From Amantichitinum ursilacus (GTDB taxonomy: Bacteria > Pseudomonadota > Gammaproteobacteria > Burkholderiales > Chitinibacteraceae), in assembly GCF_001294205.1 (NCBI RefSeq), contig NZ_LAQT01000034.1:1-56620 (forward strand): a DNA stretch of 56,620 bases, written 5' to 3'. Position 1 is the stretch's first letter, and each line of letters starts with the position of its first letter. Shown here one piece after another: positions 45,036-52,369 of this stretch. Position numbers and translations under genes: made by a program. The notes under the pieces are model-generated. The model did no database searches, had not been told where the DNA came from, and saw nothing but the letters and a program-made list of their open reading frames with translations.

Positions 45036-45123
45036 GCACCGGCATCACTCAAAACAGACCGGCCGATGCCATCGCCCACATGGGCTTGCGTCTTCTCATA
45101 CCTTACAGATCAGGAGTTTCACC

Positions 45124-46068
45124 ATGCGTTTGCGTCAGTCCTTGCTTGTCGCCACTTGTGCCGCCGTGTTTGCCACGCCCGCCTTCGCCGCCAAGCCACT
45201 TAAATACATCGGCATTACCGTGGGCGATCTGGCCAATCCGTTCTTTGTGGCTATCGGCCAAGGCGCAGAAGCCAGTGCCAAAAAGATCGCGGGCAATAGC
45301 GTCAAGGTCACTACCGTATCCAGCAAATACGATCTGAATACCCAAGTGGGCCAGATCGAAAACTTTATCGCCAACAAGGCGGACATCATTCTGGTGAATG
45401 CGGCCGACCCGAAAGGCATTGCGCCTGTTATCGAGAAAGCCAAGGCGGCTGGCATTGTGGTGGTCGCGATCGACGTGGGTGCGGAAGGCGCGGATCTGAC
45501 CGTGATGTCGGACAACAATATGGGCGGCACCGAGTCCTGCCGCTTTATGGCCAAAGCCATCAATGGCAAGGGCAATGTGGTGATCGTCAACGGCCCGCCG
45601 GTGACCTCGGTGATTGATCGCGTGGCGGGCTGCAAAAAATTGCTGGCGGCCAGCTATCCGGGCATCAAGGTGCTGAGCGATAACCAGGACGCCAAAGGCA
45701 GCCGTGATGGCGGCATGCAGGTGATGGCCGATTTGCTGACGGCGCATCCCAAGATCGACGGCGTCTTTGCGATTAACGATCCGACTGCCGTAGGTGCGGA
45801 ACTGGCCATCAAGCAGGCGGGCCGCAGCGACGTCAAGGTTATCGCCTCGGTGGATGGCGGCCCCGACGCGCAAGTGGCGCTGAAAGACAAATCCAGCCTG
45901 ATGGGCGTTTCCACCGCGCAGAACCCGTACAAGATGGCGCAGACCGCCGTGCAACTGGGCTATGACTGGATGAATGGCAAAAAGCCGGCCAACGCCACCG
46001 TGCTGCTGCCCACGCCGCCCATTACCAAGGCCAATATCGGCAGCTACGCCGGTTGGGTTAAACAGTAA
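45124..46068 (+). CDS. Sugar ABC transporter periplasmic binding protein (RbsB-like)
   Basis: 314 residues. Signal peptide MRLRQSLLVATCAAVFATPAFA, then a type I periplasmic sugar-binding fold: IGITVGDLANPFFVAIGQGA, NKADIILVNAADPKGIAPVI, FAINDPTAVGAELAIKQAG, VIASVDGGPDAQVALKD. It captures a pentose, hexose or sugar alcohol for the ABC importer encoded behind it; the motif pattern is closest to ribose-type proteins, but the ligand cannot be read from sequence. CAGGAG lies 8 nt before the ATG. A longer upstream frame is rejected because the signal peptide starts here. First gene of the operon, followed by a hairpin. Confidence 0.9.
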   Translation: MRLRQSLLVATCAAVFATPAFAAKPLKYIGITVGDLANPFFVAIGQGAEASAKKIAGNSVKVTTVSSKYDLNTQVGQIENFIANKADIILVNAADPKGIAPVIEKAKAAGIVVVAIDVGAEGADLTVMSDNNMGGTESCRFMAKAINGKGNVVIVNGPPVTSVIDRVAGCKKLLAASYPGIKVLSDNQDAKGSRDGGMQVMADLLTAHPKIDGVFAINDPTAVGAELAIKQAGRSDVKVIASVDGGPDAQVALKDKSSLMGVSTAQNPYKMAQTAVQLGYDWMNGKKPANATVLLPTPPITKANIGSYAGWVKQ

Positions 46069-46166
46069 TCCGGTTTCCGGCTGAACCGCGTGCGCACCTT
46101 GCGATTAGTCTGAGGCTTATCGATATGCTTTAGGACAAATCGCAAGCGTGCTCGCGGATGTTTACA

Positions 46167-46190
46167 CGCGCCGCTTTTGCAGGCGGCGCG
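46167..46190 (+). promoter_or_regulatory. Intercistronic hairpin after the binding-protein gene
   Basis: CGCGCCGC/GCGGCGCG, perfect 8-bp stem with a TTTTGCAG loop, 21 nt before the ATPase start. Such hairpins in ABC operons stabilise the upstream mRNA or partly stop transcription, giving more binding protein than ATPase; that role is inferred. Confidence 0.5.
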
Positions 46191-46210
46191 GTTAGCGGGA
46201 GACCCGTGCG

Positions 46211-47731
46211 ATGTCTGAACTCGTCCTTGATGTAAAGGGTGTGAGCAAGCGCTTTGGCGCGGTGCGCGCACTCGACAATGTGCAATTGCAAGTCCACAGC
46301 CATGAAATCCTGGCGCTGATGGGCGAAAACGGTGCGGGCAAAAGCACGCTGATGAAAGTGTTATCAGGCGTGTATCAACCCGACGCCGGCGAAATCCGCC
46401 TCGGTGGCCAGACCATCAAGGTGCATTCCCCCGCCGATGCGCGTGCCGCCGGCATCAATCTTATTTATCAGGAACTGGCCGTGGCGCCCCATATGTCGGT
46501 GGCGCAAAACGTGTTTATGGGCAGCGAGCCGCGTGGCCGCTTTGGCCGCGTCGATACCGGCCTGATGACGCGCAAGACCAACGAAATCCTGGCCAGCCTG
46601 GGCGCGCGCTTTAGCGCCGATACGCTGGCGGGCAGTCTCGGCATTGCCGACCAGCAACAAGTGGAAATTGCGCGCTCGCTGATCCACAAAAGCAAAGTGC
46701 TGATCATGGATGAGCCGACGGCGGCGTTATCGGATCGCGAAACCGAGCGCCTGTTTGAAGTCATCCGGCGTTTGCGTAATGACGGCATTGCGATTGTGTA
46801 TATCAGCCACCGCATGGCCGAGATGGTGGAACTGGCGGATCGCGTTTCTGTAATGCGTGACGGCGGTTACGTCGGCACCTTACCGCGCGAAGAGGCTACG
46901 CCCGAACGCGTAATCCAGATGATGGTGGGCCGGCCGCTGGGCGACTTTTATCAGCGCCGCGAAACCACCACGCCAGGCCCGGTGCGCCTCGAAGTGCGGA
47001 ATATGCATAGCGATCGTATCCACGGCGCGTCGTTTGCGGTGCGTGCCGGCGAAGTGCTGGGCCTGGCGGGGCTGGTGGGTGCAGGTCGCACCGAACTGGC
47101 ACGGCTGGTGTTTGGCGCGGATGAGCTGCATCAGGGCGAGATTTTGCTGGATGGCCAGGTCATCAAAGTCAAAGAGCCGCTCGACGCCATCCGCCGCGGC
47201 ATTGCTTATCTGCCCGAAGACCGTAAGGGCCAGGGGCTGTTTCTGCAATTGTCGGCGCTGGCCAATACCACCATGAGCGTGCTGGGCCGCAACTCGCGCT
47301 TTGGCATTCTTAATCACAAAGGGCTGCGGCGGCTGACGGAAGACGCGATCAAGCAACTGGCCGTCAAGGTGCCCGGCCCGGATGGCATCGTGGGCGGCTT
47401 GTCGGGCGGCAACCAGCAAAAAATCCTGCTGGCGCGCTGGTTGGCGATCAAACCCAAGGTGCTGATTCTGGACGAGCCCACGCGCGGCGTGGACGTCGGC
47501 GCTAAAAGTGAGATTTATCGCATCATCAACCAGCTGGCCGCCAGCGGCGTGGCCGTGGTGGTGATCTCCAGCGAGCTGCCCGAAGTGATCGGCATTTGTG
47601 ACCGTGTGCTGGTGATGCGCGAAGGCCATATCAGCGGCGAACTGGGCGCGGGCCAGATCAATCAGGAGGCCATCATGACGCTGGCCACCCACCTGCCCGC
47701 CGCCGTCGACGCCACCGTCACACTGCATTAA
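46211..47731 (+). CDS. Sugar ABC transporter ATP-binding protein, two ABC domains (RbsA-like)
   Basis: 506 residues with tandem nucleotide-binding domains. Domain 1: Walker A GENGAGKST at 38-46, signature region LGIADQQQVEIARSL, Walker B VLIMDEPTAALS. Domain 2: degenerate Walker A GLVGAGRTEL at ~283, signature LSGGNQQKILLARWL, Walker B VLILDEPTRGVD. The duplicated form with a degenerate second P-loop is typical of RbsA/XylG/AraG sugar importers. Cytoplasmic, powering the permease that follows. GGGAGA precedes the ATG. The permease start is 18 bp beyond the stop. Confidence 0.93.
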   Translation: MSELVLDVKGVSKRFGAVRALDNVQLQVHSHEILALMGENGAGKSTLMKVLSGVYQPDAGEIRLGGQTIKVHSPADARAAGINLIYQELAVAPHMSVAQNVFMGSEPRGRFGRVDTGLMTRKTNEILASLGARFSADTLAGSLGIADQQQVEIARSLIHKSKVLIMDEPTAALSDRETERLFEVIRRLRNDGIAIVYISHRMAEMVELADRVSVMRDGGYVGTLPREEATPERVIQMMVGRPLGDFYQRRETTTPGPVRLEVRNMHSDRIHGASFAVRAGEVLGLAGLVGAGRTELARLVFGADELHQGEILLDGQVIKVKEPLDAIRRGIAYLPEDRKGQGLFLQLSALANTTMSVLGRNSRFGILNHKGLRRLTEDAIKQLAVKVPGPDGIVGGLSGGNQQKILLARWLAIKPKVLILDEPTRGVDVGAKSEIYRIINQLAASGVAVVVISSELPEVIGICDRVLVMREGHISGELGAGQINQEAIMTLATHLPAAVDATVTLH

Positions 47732-47749
47732 TTACAGGACAACATCATC

Positions 47750-48775
47750 ATGAGCATCCCTCTTCCTACCGCAGGCCAACCGCCGTTGCCGCGCCCGCAT
47801 GCGCGGCTGAATGCGCGCGAAGTGTTTAACCGCGTCGGCATGCTGCCGGTGTTGATCGTCATGTATGTGGCGTTCTATTTTTTAACGCGTTATCTCAGCG
47901 ATGACGGTACGTCCAATTTCATGACGGCCGGCAACACCATGAATATCTTGCGGCAGACCTCGATTAACCTGGTGCTGGCCTGCGGCATGACCTTCGTGAT
48001 TTTGACGGCAGGCATTGATCTGTCGGTGGGCTCGATTCTGGCGGTGGCCGCCGTGCTGGGCATGCTGACCTCGCTGCCCGAACACATGCCGATGCTGGCG
48101 CTGCCGGTGTTCATGTTGTCGGGCCTGGCGCTGGGTCTGCTTAACGGCGTGCTGGTAGCCGGCTTCAAGATCAACCCGTTTGTGGTGACGCTGGGCACGA
48201 TGACCTCGCTGCGCGGTGCGGCCTATCTGTTTGCCGATGGCACCACGGTGCTCAACCGCACGATTCCGTCGTTTGAATGGCTGGGCAATGGCGCGTTTAT
48301 TGGCGTGCCCTGGCTGATCTGGGTGGCGATTGCGGTGGTGCTGGTCAGCTGGTTTCTGCTGCGCCAAACCGTGCTGGGCCTGCATATCTATGCCGTCGGC
48401 GGTAATCCGCAAGCGGCGCGGCTCACCGGCATCAAGGTCAGCGCGGTGCTGCTGTTTGTGTATTCCATCAGCGGCCTGTTCTCGGGCATCGGCGGCGCCA
48501 TGAGCGCGTCGCGGCTGTATGGCGCCAACGGCAACTGGGGCACCGGCTACGAGCTGGACGCTATCGCCGCGGTGGTGTTGGGCGGCACCAGTTTGATGGG
48601 CGGCGTCGGCTCGGTGTGGGGCACGGTGGTCGGCGCGCTGATTATTGGCGTGATGAACAACGGGCTGACCATTATCGGGCTGTCCAGCTTCTGGCAATAC
48701 GTGGCCAAAGGCGCGGTGATAGTGCTGGCCGTGCTGCTGGATAAATGGCGTCAAAGCCAGGCCACCACCAACTAA
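47750..48775 (+). CDS. Sugar ABC transporter permease (RbsC-like)
   Basis: 341 residues, eight to ten predicted membrane helices, in the branched-chain/ribose permease family. Landmarks: NLVLACGMTFVILTAGIDLSVGSILAVAAV, GFKINPFVVTLGTMTSLRGAAY, AVGGNPQAARLTGIKV, and LDAIAAVVLGGTSLMGGVGS, which contains the ATPase-coupling EAA-like loop. It forms the inner-membrane pathway for the sugar captured by the binding protein. AGGACAAC precedes the ATG. It is followed by an epimerase-like gene, which fits use of a sugar with interconverting anomers. Confidence 0.92.
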   Translation: MSIPLPTAGQPPLPRPHARLNAREVFNRVGMLPVLIVMYVAFYFLTRYLSDDGTSNFMTAGNTMNILRQTSINLVLACGMTFVILTAGIDLSVGSILAVAAVLGMLTSLPEHMPMLALPVFMLSGLALGLLNGVLVAGFKINPFVVTLGTMTSLRGAAYLFADGTTVLNRTIPSFEWLGNGAFIGVPWLIWVAIAVVLVSWFLLRQTVLGLHIYAVGGNPQAARLTGIKVSAVLLFVYSISGLFSGIGGAMSASRLYGANGNWGTGYELDAIAAVVLGGTSLMGGVGSVWGTVVGALIIGVMNNGLTIIGLSSFWQYVAKGAVIVLAVLLDKWRQSQATTN

Positions 48776-48780
48776 GGCAA

Positions 48781-48800
48781 CGGGTGGGCTTGCCCACCCG
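48781..48800 (+). promoter_or_regulatory. Hairpin just ahead of the epimerase-like start
   Basis: CGGGTGGGC-TT-GCCCACCCG, perfect 9-bp stem, ending 7 nt before the ATG at 48808 and covering the usual ribosome-site position. It could lower translation of the last gene or end part of the transcripts; there is no T-run. Confidence 0.4.
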
Positions 48801-48807
48801 CTGAAGC

Positions 48808-49809
48808 ATGATGACGGGATGGAATATCGCGTGGGCTCACGGCGTGGCGCAGGTACAAGCGCTGGGTGGCATGCTGGGGCCGGTGGATTTTGTTTTGCCA
48901 CACGGCCAACACGTGCAGCCGATGTATGTTGCGCCGTGGGCGCAAGAGCCGGTGAATGCCGCACTGCCTGGGTTGTTGCGTGGCTTGCGCGGCGAATGGC
49001 CGTGCGTGCCGTTCAGTCGGGAAAGCGCGCCCGACGTGATCGCGGCGGGGTGGCAACGCCGCGTGCAGACTGATCCGGCGTTTTTGCTGCCGCATGGGCC
49101 CGGCTCCAATCAGCTGTGGCAGTTGATCGGGCAAAGCCCGGCGCATTTGTTACTGGAACTGGAATACCCCGCCCACAGCGCCGTCGCGCGACTGGAGCGC
49201 GAAATCCGCCCCGATCCGCTGCACGCCGCGCTGGAGATTACGCTGCGCATCAGCGCGCGCGCCGACACTGTCTGGCCGGTGGCGCTGCACCCCACGTTCC
49301 GCCTGCCCGCCCGGCCCGGCAGTCTGCATCTGCGGCCCGGCCGTTATGCCGAAGCGGTGACTTATCCGCTGCCGTTTGAAGCCTCGTCGCAACTGCAGCC
49401 CAACCAGTCCGGCGCGCGGCTGGAGCACATGCCGGGGCAACACGGCGCGCTGGATCTCACCCAACTGCCGCTGGTTAACGACAGCGAAGAGCTGCTGCAA
49501 CTGATCGACTGCGATGGCTATTTCGCGCTTGATTATCTTGATGACGCTGCCCGCGTCACGCTGACCTGGTCCACTGCGGAATTGCCCGACCTGGTGCTGT
49601 GGCTCAGCCAGCGCGGCCGCCCGTATGCGCCGTGGTTATCCCGCAATCTGGCGCTGGGCGTAGAGCCGGCGAATGGCGTATTTGAACTGGGCGGCGTGCT
49701 GACACCACCCGCGGATCACCCGCTGGCGGCGCGCCAGGGTTTGCCGCTGCGAGCGGGGCAAACCGTGGCGATCACTTACCGGATTGCGGCAGAAGCGCTG
49801 GCGGGCTGA
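48808..49809 (+). CDS. Aldose 1-epimerase-like protein (galactose mutarotase fold)
   Basis: 333 residues. Overall length, beta-strand pattern and a few motifs suit the mutarotase superfamily: GLLRGLRGEWPCVPFSRE near the N-terminus, HLLLELEYPAHSAVARLER, ALEITLRISARADTVWPVALHPTF with a His in the place of the catalytic base region, and a C-terminal GVFELGGVLTPPADHP, LPLRAGQTVAITYRI. In this role it would speed anomer exchange of the imported sugar (inference). Weak ribosome site and a hairpin directly upstream. Convergent with the threonine aldolase gene only 16 bp away. Confidence 0.6.
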   Translation: MMTGWNIAWAHGVAQVQALGGMLGPVDFVLPHGQHVQPMYVAPWAQEPVNAALPGLLRGLRGEWPCVPFSRESAPDVIAAGWQRRVQTDPAFLLPHGPGSNQLWQLIGQSPAHLLLELEYPAHSAVARLEREIRPDPLHAALEITLRISARADTVWPVALHPTFRLPARPGSLHLRPGRYAEAVTYPLPFEASSQLQPNQSGARLEHMPGQHGALDLTQLPLVNDSEELLQLIDCDGYFALDYLDDAARVTLTWSTAELPDLVLWLSQRGRPYAPWLSRNLALGVEPANGVFELGGVLTPPADHPLAARQGLPLRAGQTVAITYRIAAEALAG

Positions 49810-49825
49810 TACCGCCGCTGTGCGC

Positions 49826-50857
49826 TTAAGGCAGCGCCTGGCGTATATCGGCCACCAGCGCATCCACCTGCTCGGCCGTGGTGGCCCACGAACAGACAAA
49901 ACGCGCGCCGCCCGCGCCGATAAAGCTATAGAACGACCAGCCGCGCGCTTTCAGCGTGGCGGCGGTGGTCTCGGGCAGCGTGGCGAAGACGGCGTTGGCT
50001 TGTACCGGAAACATTAACGCCACGCCGGGCATGGCGCTCAGCGCTGCGCCCAGGCGGCTGGCCATGGCATTGGCGTGCGCGGCGCGGATTTGCCATGCGT
50101 TGTTTTGCAGCATGCCCACCCACGGCGCGGCCAGAAAGCGCATCTTGCTGGCCAGTTGCCCGGCTTGCTTGCAGCGATACGCAAAGTCTTGCGCCAGATC
50201 GTGGTTAAAGAACACCACCGCCTCGCCCACCGGCATGCCCATCTTGGTGCCGCCAAACGACAGCACATCCACGCCCGCGCGCCAGGTCAGATCAGCCGGG
50301 CTGACTTGCAGATGCGCCACGGCGTTGGCAAATCGCGCGCCATCCATATGAAACGACAGATCCATATCGCGGCAGGCGGCGCCCAGCGCTTGCACTTCGG
50401 CCAGGCTGTACACGGTGCCCACTTCGGTGGATTGCGTGATCGTCACCGCGCGCGGTTTGGGGTAATGGATGTCGGTGCGCGCCGCCACCACGCGGGCGAC
50501 GTCGGCCAGATCAAGCTTGCCGTCCGCGCCGTCGGCCAGCAGCAGTTTGGTGCCGTTGGAAAAGAATTCGGGCCCGCCGCATTCATCGGTTTCGACGTGC
50601 GATAACTTGTGGCAGACGATGCTGTGATAGCTCTGGCATAACGACGCCAGCGCCAGCGAATTGGCGGCGGTGCCGTTAAACACAAAGAACACGTCGGCAT
50701 CGGTTTCGAACAGATCGCGGATGGCGTCGCAAGCGCGGCGCGTCCAGTCGTCGTTGCCATAAGAGGCCATCACGCCGCTATTGGCTTCGATGATGGAGTT
50801 GAGCGCTTCGGGGCAGATGCCCGAGGTGTTATCGCTGGCAAATTCGGTGTGCAGCAT
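49826..50857 (-). CDS. ltaE: Low-specificity L-threonine aldolase (PLP-dependent)
   Basis: 343 residues, fold-type I PLP enzyme of the beta-eliminating lyase family. Landmarks: EFASDNTSGICPEAL at the start, FFVFNGTAANSLAL (cofactor-phosphate region), SHVETDECGGPEFFS with His87, DLSFHMDGARFANA with Asp172, and LSFGGTKMGMPVG with the Schiff-base Lys205. It cleaves threonine/allo-threonine to glycine and acetaldehyde in the cytoplasm (family knowledge). The ribosome site is weak. Its stop is 16 bp from the convergent epimerase-like gene without a visible terminator. Monocistronic or behind the SIP gene, 179 bp upstream. Confidence 0.92.
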   Translation of the reverse strand: MLHTEFASDNTSGICPEALNSIIEANSGVMASYGNDDWTRRACDAIRDLFETDADVFFVFNGTAANSLALASLCQSYHSIVCHKLSHVETDECGGPEFFSNGTKLLLADGADGKLDLADVARVVAARTDIHYPKPRAVTITQSTEVGTVYSLAEVQALGAACRDMDLSFHMDGARFANAVAHLQVSPADLTWRAGVDVLSFGGTKMGMPVGEAVVFFNHDLAQDFAYRCKQAGQLASKMRFLAAPWVGMLQNNAWQIRAAHANAMASRLGAALSAMPGVALMFPVQANAVFATLPETTAATLKARGWSFYSFIGAGGARFVCSWATTAEQVDALVADIRQALP

Positions 50858-51036
50858 GGGCGGATCCAGGGGTGGCGGATGGTGGGGCGACGGCCTTGTG
50901 GGCCAGCCGCCATTCTAGCAGCGCGCAGGCGTGCAGCCAGCGGGCGTAACCCTTACAACGCGGTGGCAGGCCGATGCGCTGACCGCCACCCCGCCCTGCG
51001 CGGATTTCGCCCGCGCCCTCCCTTTACCCGGCGGGC

Positions 51037-51855
51037 TTAGTCTTCCAGATTGGCGTGGTACTCCACGGCGTCGTGCTTCCAGTAGGCCGAAGCGCGAATG
51101 CGGCTTTTGTCCACGCCATGCGCCAGCAAGGTGCCGCGCAAACTCTGGATGGAGGCGGATTCCCCGGCAGCCCAGAAGAAGCCATCGCCATCCGGGATCA
51201 CCAACCGTTGTGCCGCCTGCAGCAACAAACTGCCCGGCACGCCCGCGCGGCGATGCAGCCAGTGGATTTGCACATTCGGGCGCTGCGCCAGTTCGATTTC
51301 CTCGGCGGGCGTGCCCACTTCGGCAAAGACGATGGCGCGCGCGCCCGGCGCGGCTTCTTCCAGAAAGCGGCCTACGGCGGGCAAGCCGGTTTCATCGGCA
51401 AACAGCACATACCACTCGTAATCCGGCGGAATCACCATGGAGCCGCGCGGGCCACCCAGGCCCAGCACCTGGCCGACTTGCGCCTGCGCCGCCCATTCCG
51501 CCGCCGGGCCAACGCCGTGCAAGGCAAAGTCGATGGTCAGCGTATGGGCCGCATTGTCATAACGGCGCGGCGTGTAATCCCGCGCGGGCGGACGCGGTTT
51601 GTCTTCCGGCCACACCGGGCCGTTGTCGCCCCATGTCGGCAGCGTGGGCGTGGTTTCGCCGGGATTGGGAAAGAACACTTTGACGTGGTCATCAAAGGAG
51701 GCCGAGACAAAATCGCTGAGATCAGGGCTGACCAACGTCACGCGCAGCATATGCGGCGCGATGTGCTGGATGTACTGCACGGTGGCGACACGAAATTTAA
51801 GGTTATGGCGCACGCGGGTGGCGGCGCGGGTGCTGGGGGTAGTGGCTTGAGTCAT
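51037..51855 (-). CDS. Siderophore-interacting protein (FAD/NAD(P)H ferric reductase)
   Basis: 272 residues. The FAD motif ARDYTPRRYD (Arg92, Tyr94, Thr95) is of the R-x-Y-T type; VGPAAEWAAQAQVGQVLGLGGPRG is the linker to the NAD(P)H half, with VLFADETGLPAVGRFLE, and SAYWKHDAVEYH is the usual C-terminus of SIP proteins. They reduce ferric siderophores in the cytoplasm to free iron (family knowledge). ATG 51855 follows CCGGAGC at a good distance; the frame extends upstream without support. A perfect GTATCGTACGATAC palindrome sits 55 bp before the start. Confidence 0.88.
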   Translation of the reverse strand: MTQATTPSTRAATRVRHNLKFRVATVQYIQHIAPHMLRVTLVSPDLSDFVSASFDDHVKVFFPNPGETTPTLPTWGDNGPVWPEDKPRPPARDYTPRRYDNAAHTLTIDFALHGVGPAAEWAAQAQVGQVLGLGGPRGSMVIPPDYEWYVLFADETGLPAVGRFLEEAAPGARAIVFAEVGTPAEEIELAQRPNVQIHWLHRRAGVPGSLLLQAAQRLVIPDGDGFFWAAGESASIQSLRGTLLAHGVDKSRIRASAYWKHDAVEYHANLED

Positions 51856-52369
51856 TGCAAAGCTCCGGCGAGGTGACAGGGGATTTGCCGGTCTGTACTG
51901 CCAGCAAACGTATCGTACGATACAGTCATAAGATATAACTCGACAAGCCCTGCGGCGACCAACGTAACGGCATCGGCTCAATTTCCTTTCATGCCATAAG
52001 CATAGAAGCGCTGCGCGCCGATGCGGGCCACGGGCAGCCCAATCCGCGCCGGGCCTTGCCGTGGCCGCAGCGCTATCCCATTACTTGCGTCAGCTTGGCC
52101 GACAAACGGCGTCAGCAAGCGGATTGCGGCCGGAATGGGCTTACACGGCGCCAAGCCGCGCCAGCTATCACTTTGCGCGGATTGGCGTGTACGTAACGCG
52201 CGTGCATCGCGTTATCACAGATACAACAAGCGGCCTGTGTGCTTTCACACAAAGGTCGCTTTAATTGCGCGATTTACTTACAATCGCTCGAATCTGACAG
52301 ACCGGCGGTATTCCCCGATATCCGGCAGGTGCGGCAACGCACACACGATGCAGCAGGGACAAGAGAGCA
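51856..52369. other. 514-bp divergent region sip / DUF1631
   Basis: Promoter region of two divergent genes. Apart from the palindrome at 51910-51923 I see no feature. An open frame of 118 codons (52021-52377, plus) has no ribosome site or recognisable domain and ends inside the DUF1631 start region. Confidence 0.5.
51910..51923. promoter_or_regulatory. Perfect 14-bp palindrome in the sip promoter
   Basis: GTATCGTACGATAC, 55 bp upstream of the siderophore-interacting protein start. Size and symmetry suit a TetR-type repressor site rather than a Fur box. No regulator gene lies next to it. Confidence 0.5.

Noticed and set aside
48781-48800. Relationship of this GGGTGGGC/GCCCACCC hairpin to the dispersed inverted repeat
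   Set aside because: The arms look similar, but the GTC/GAC core and the interior of the repeat are missing, so it is an independent hairpin.
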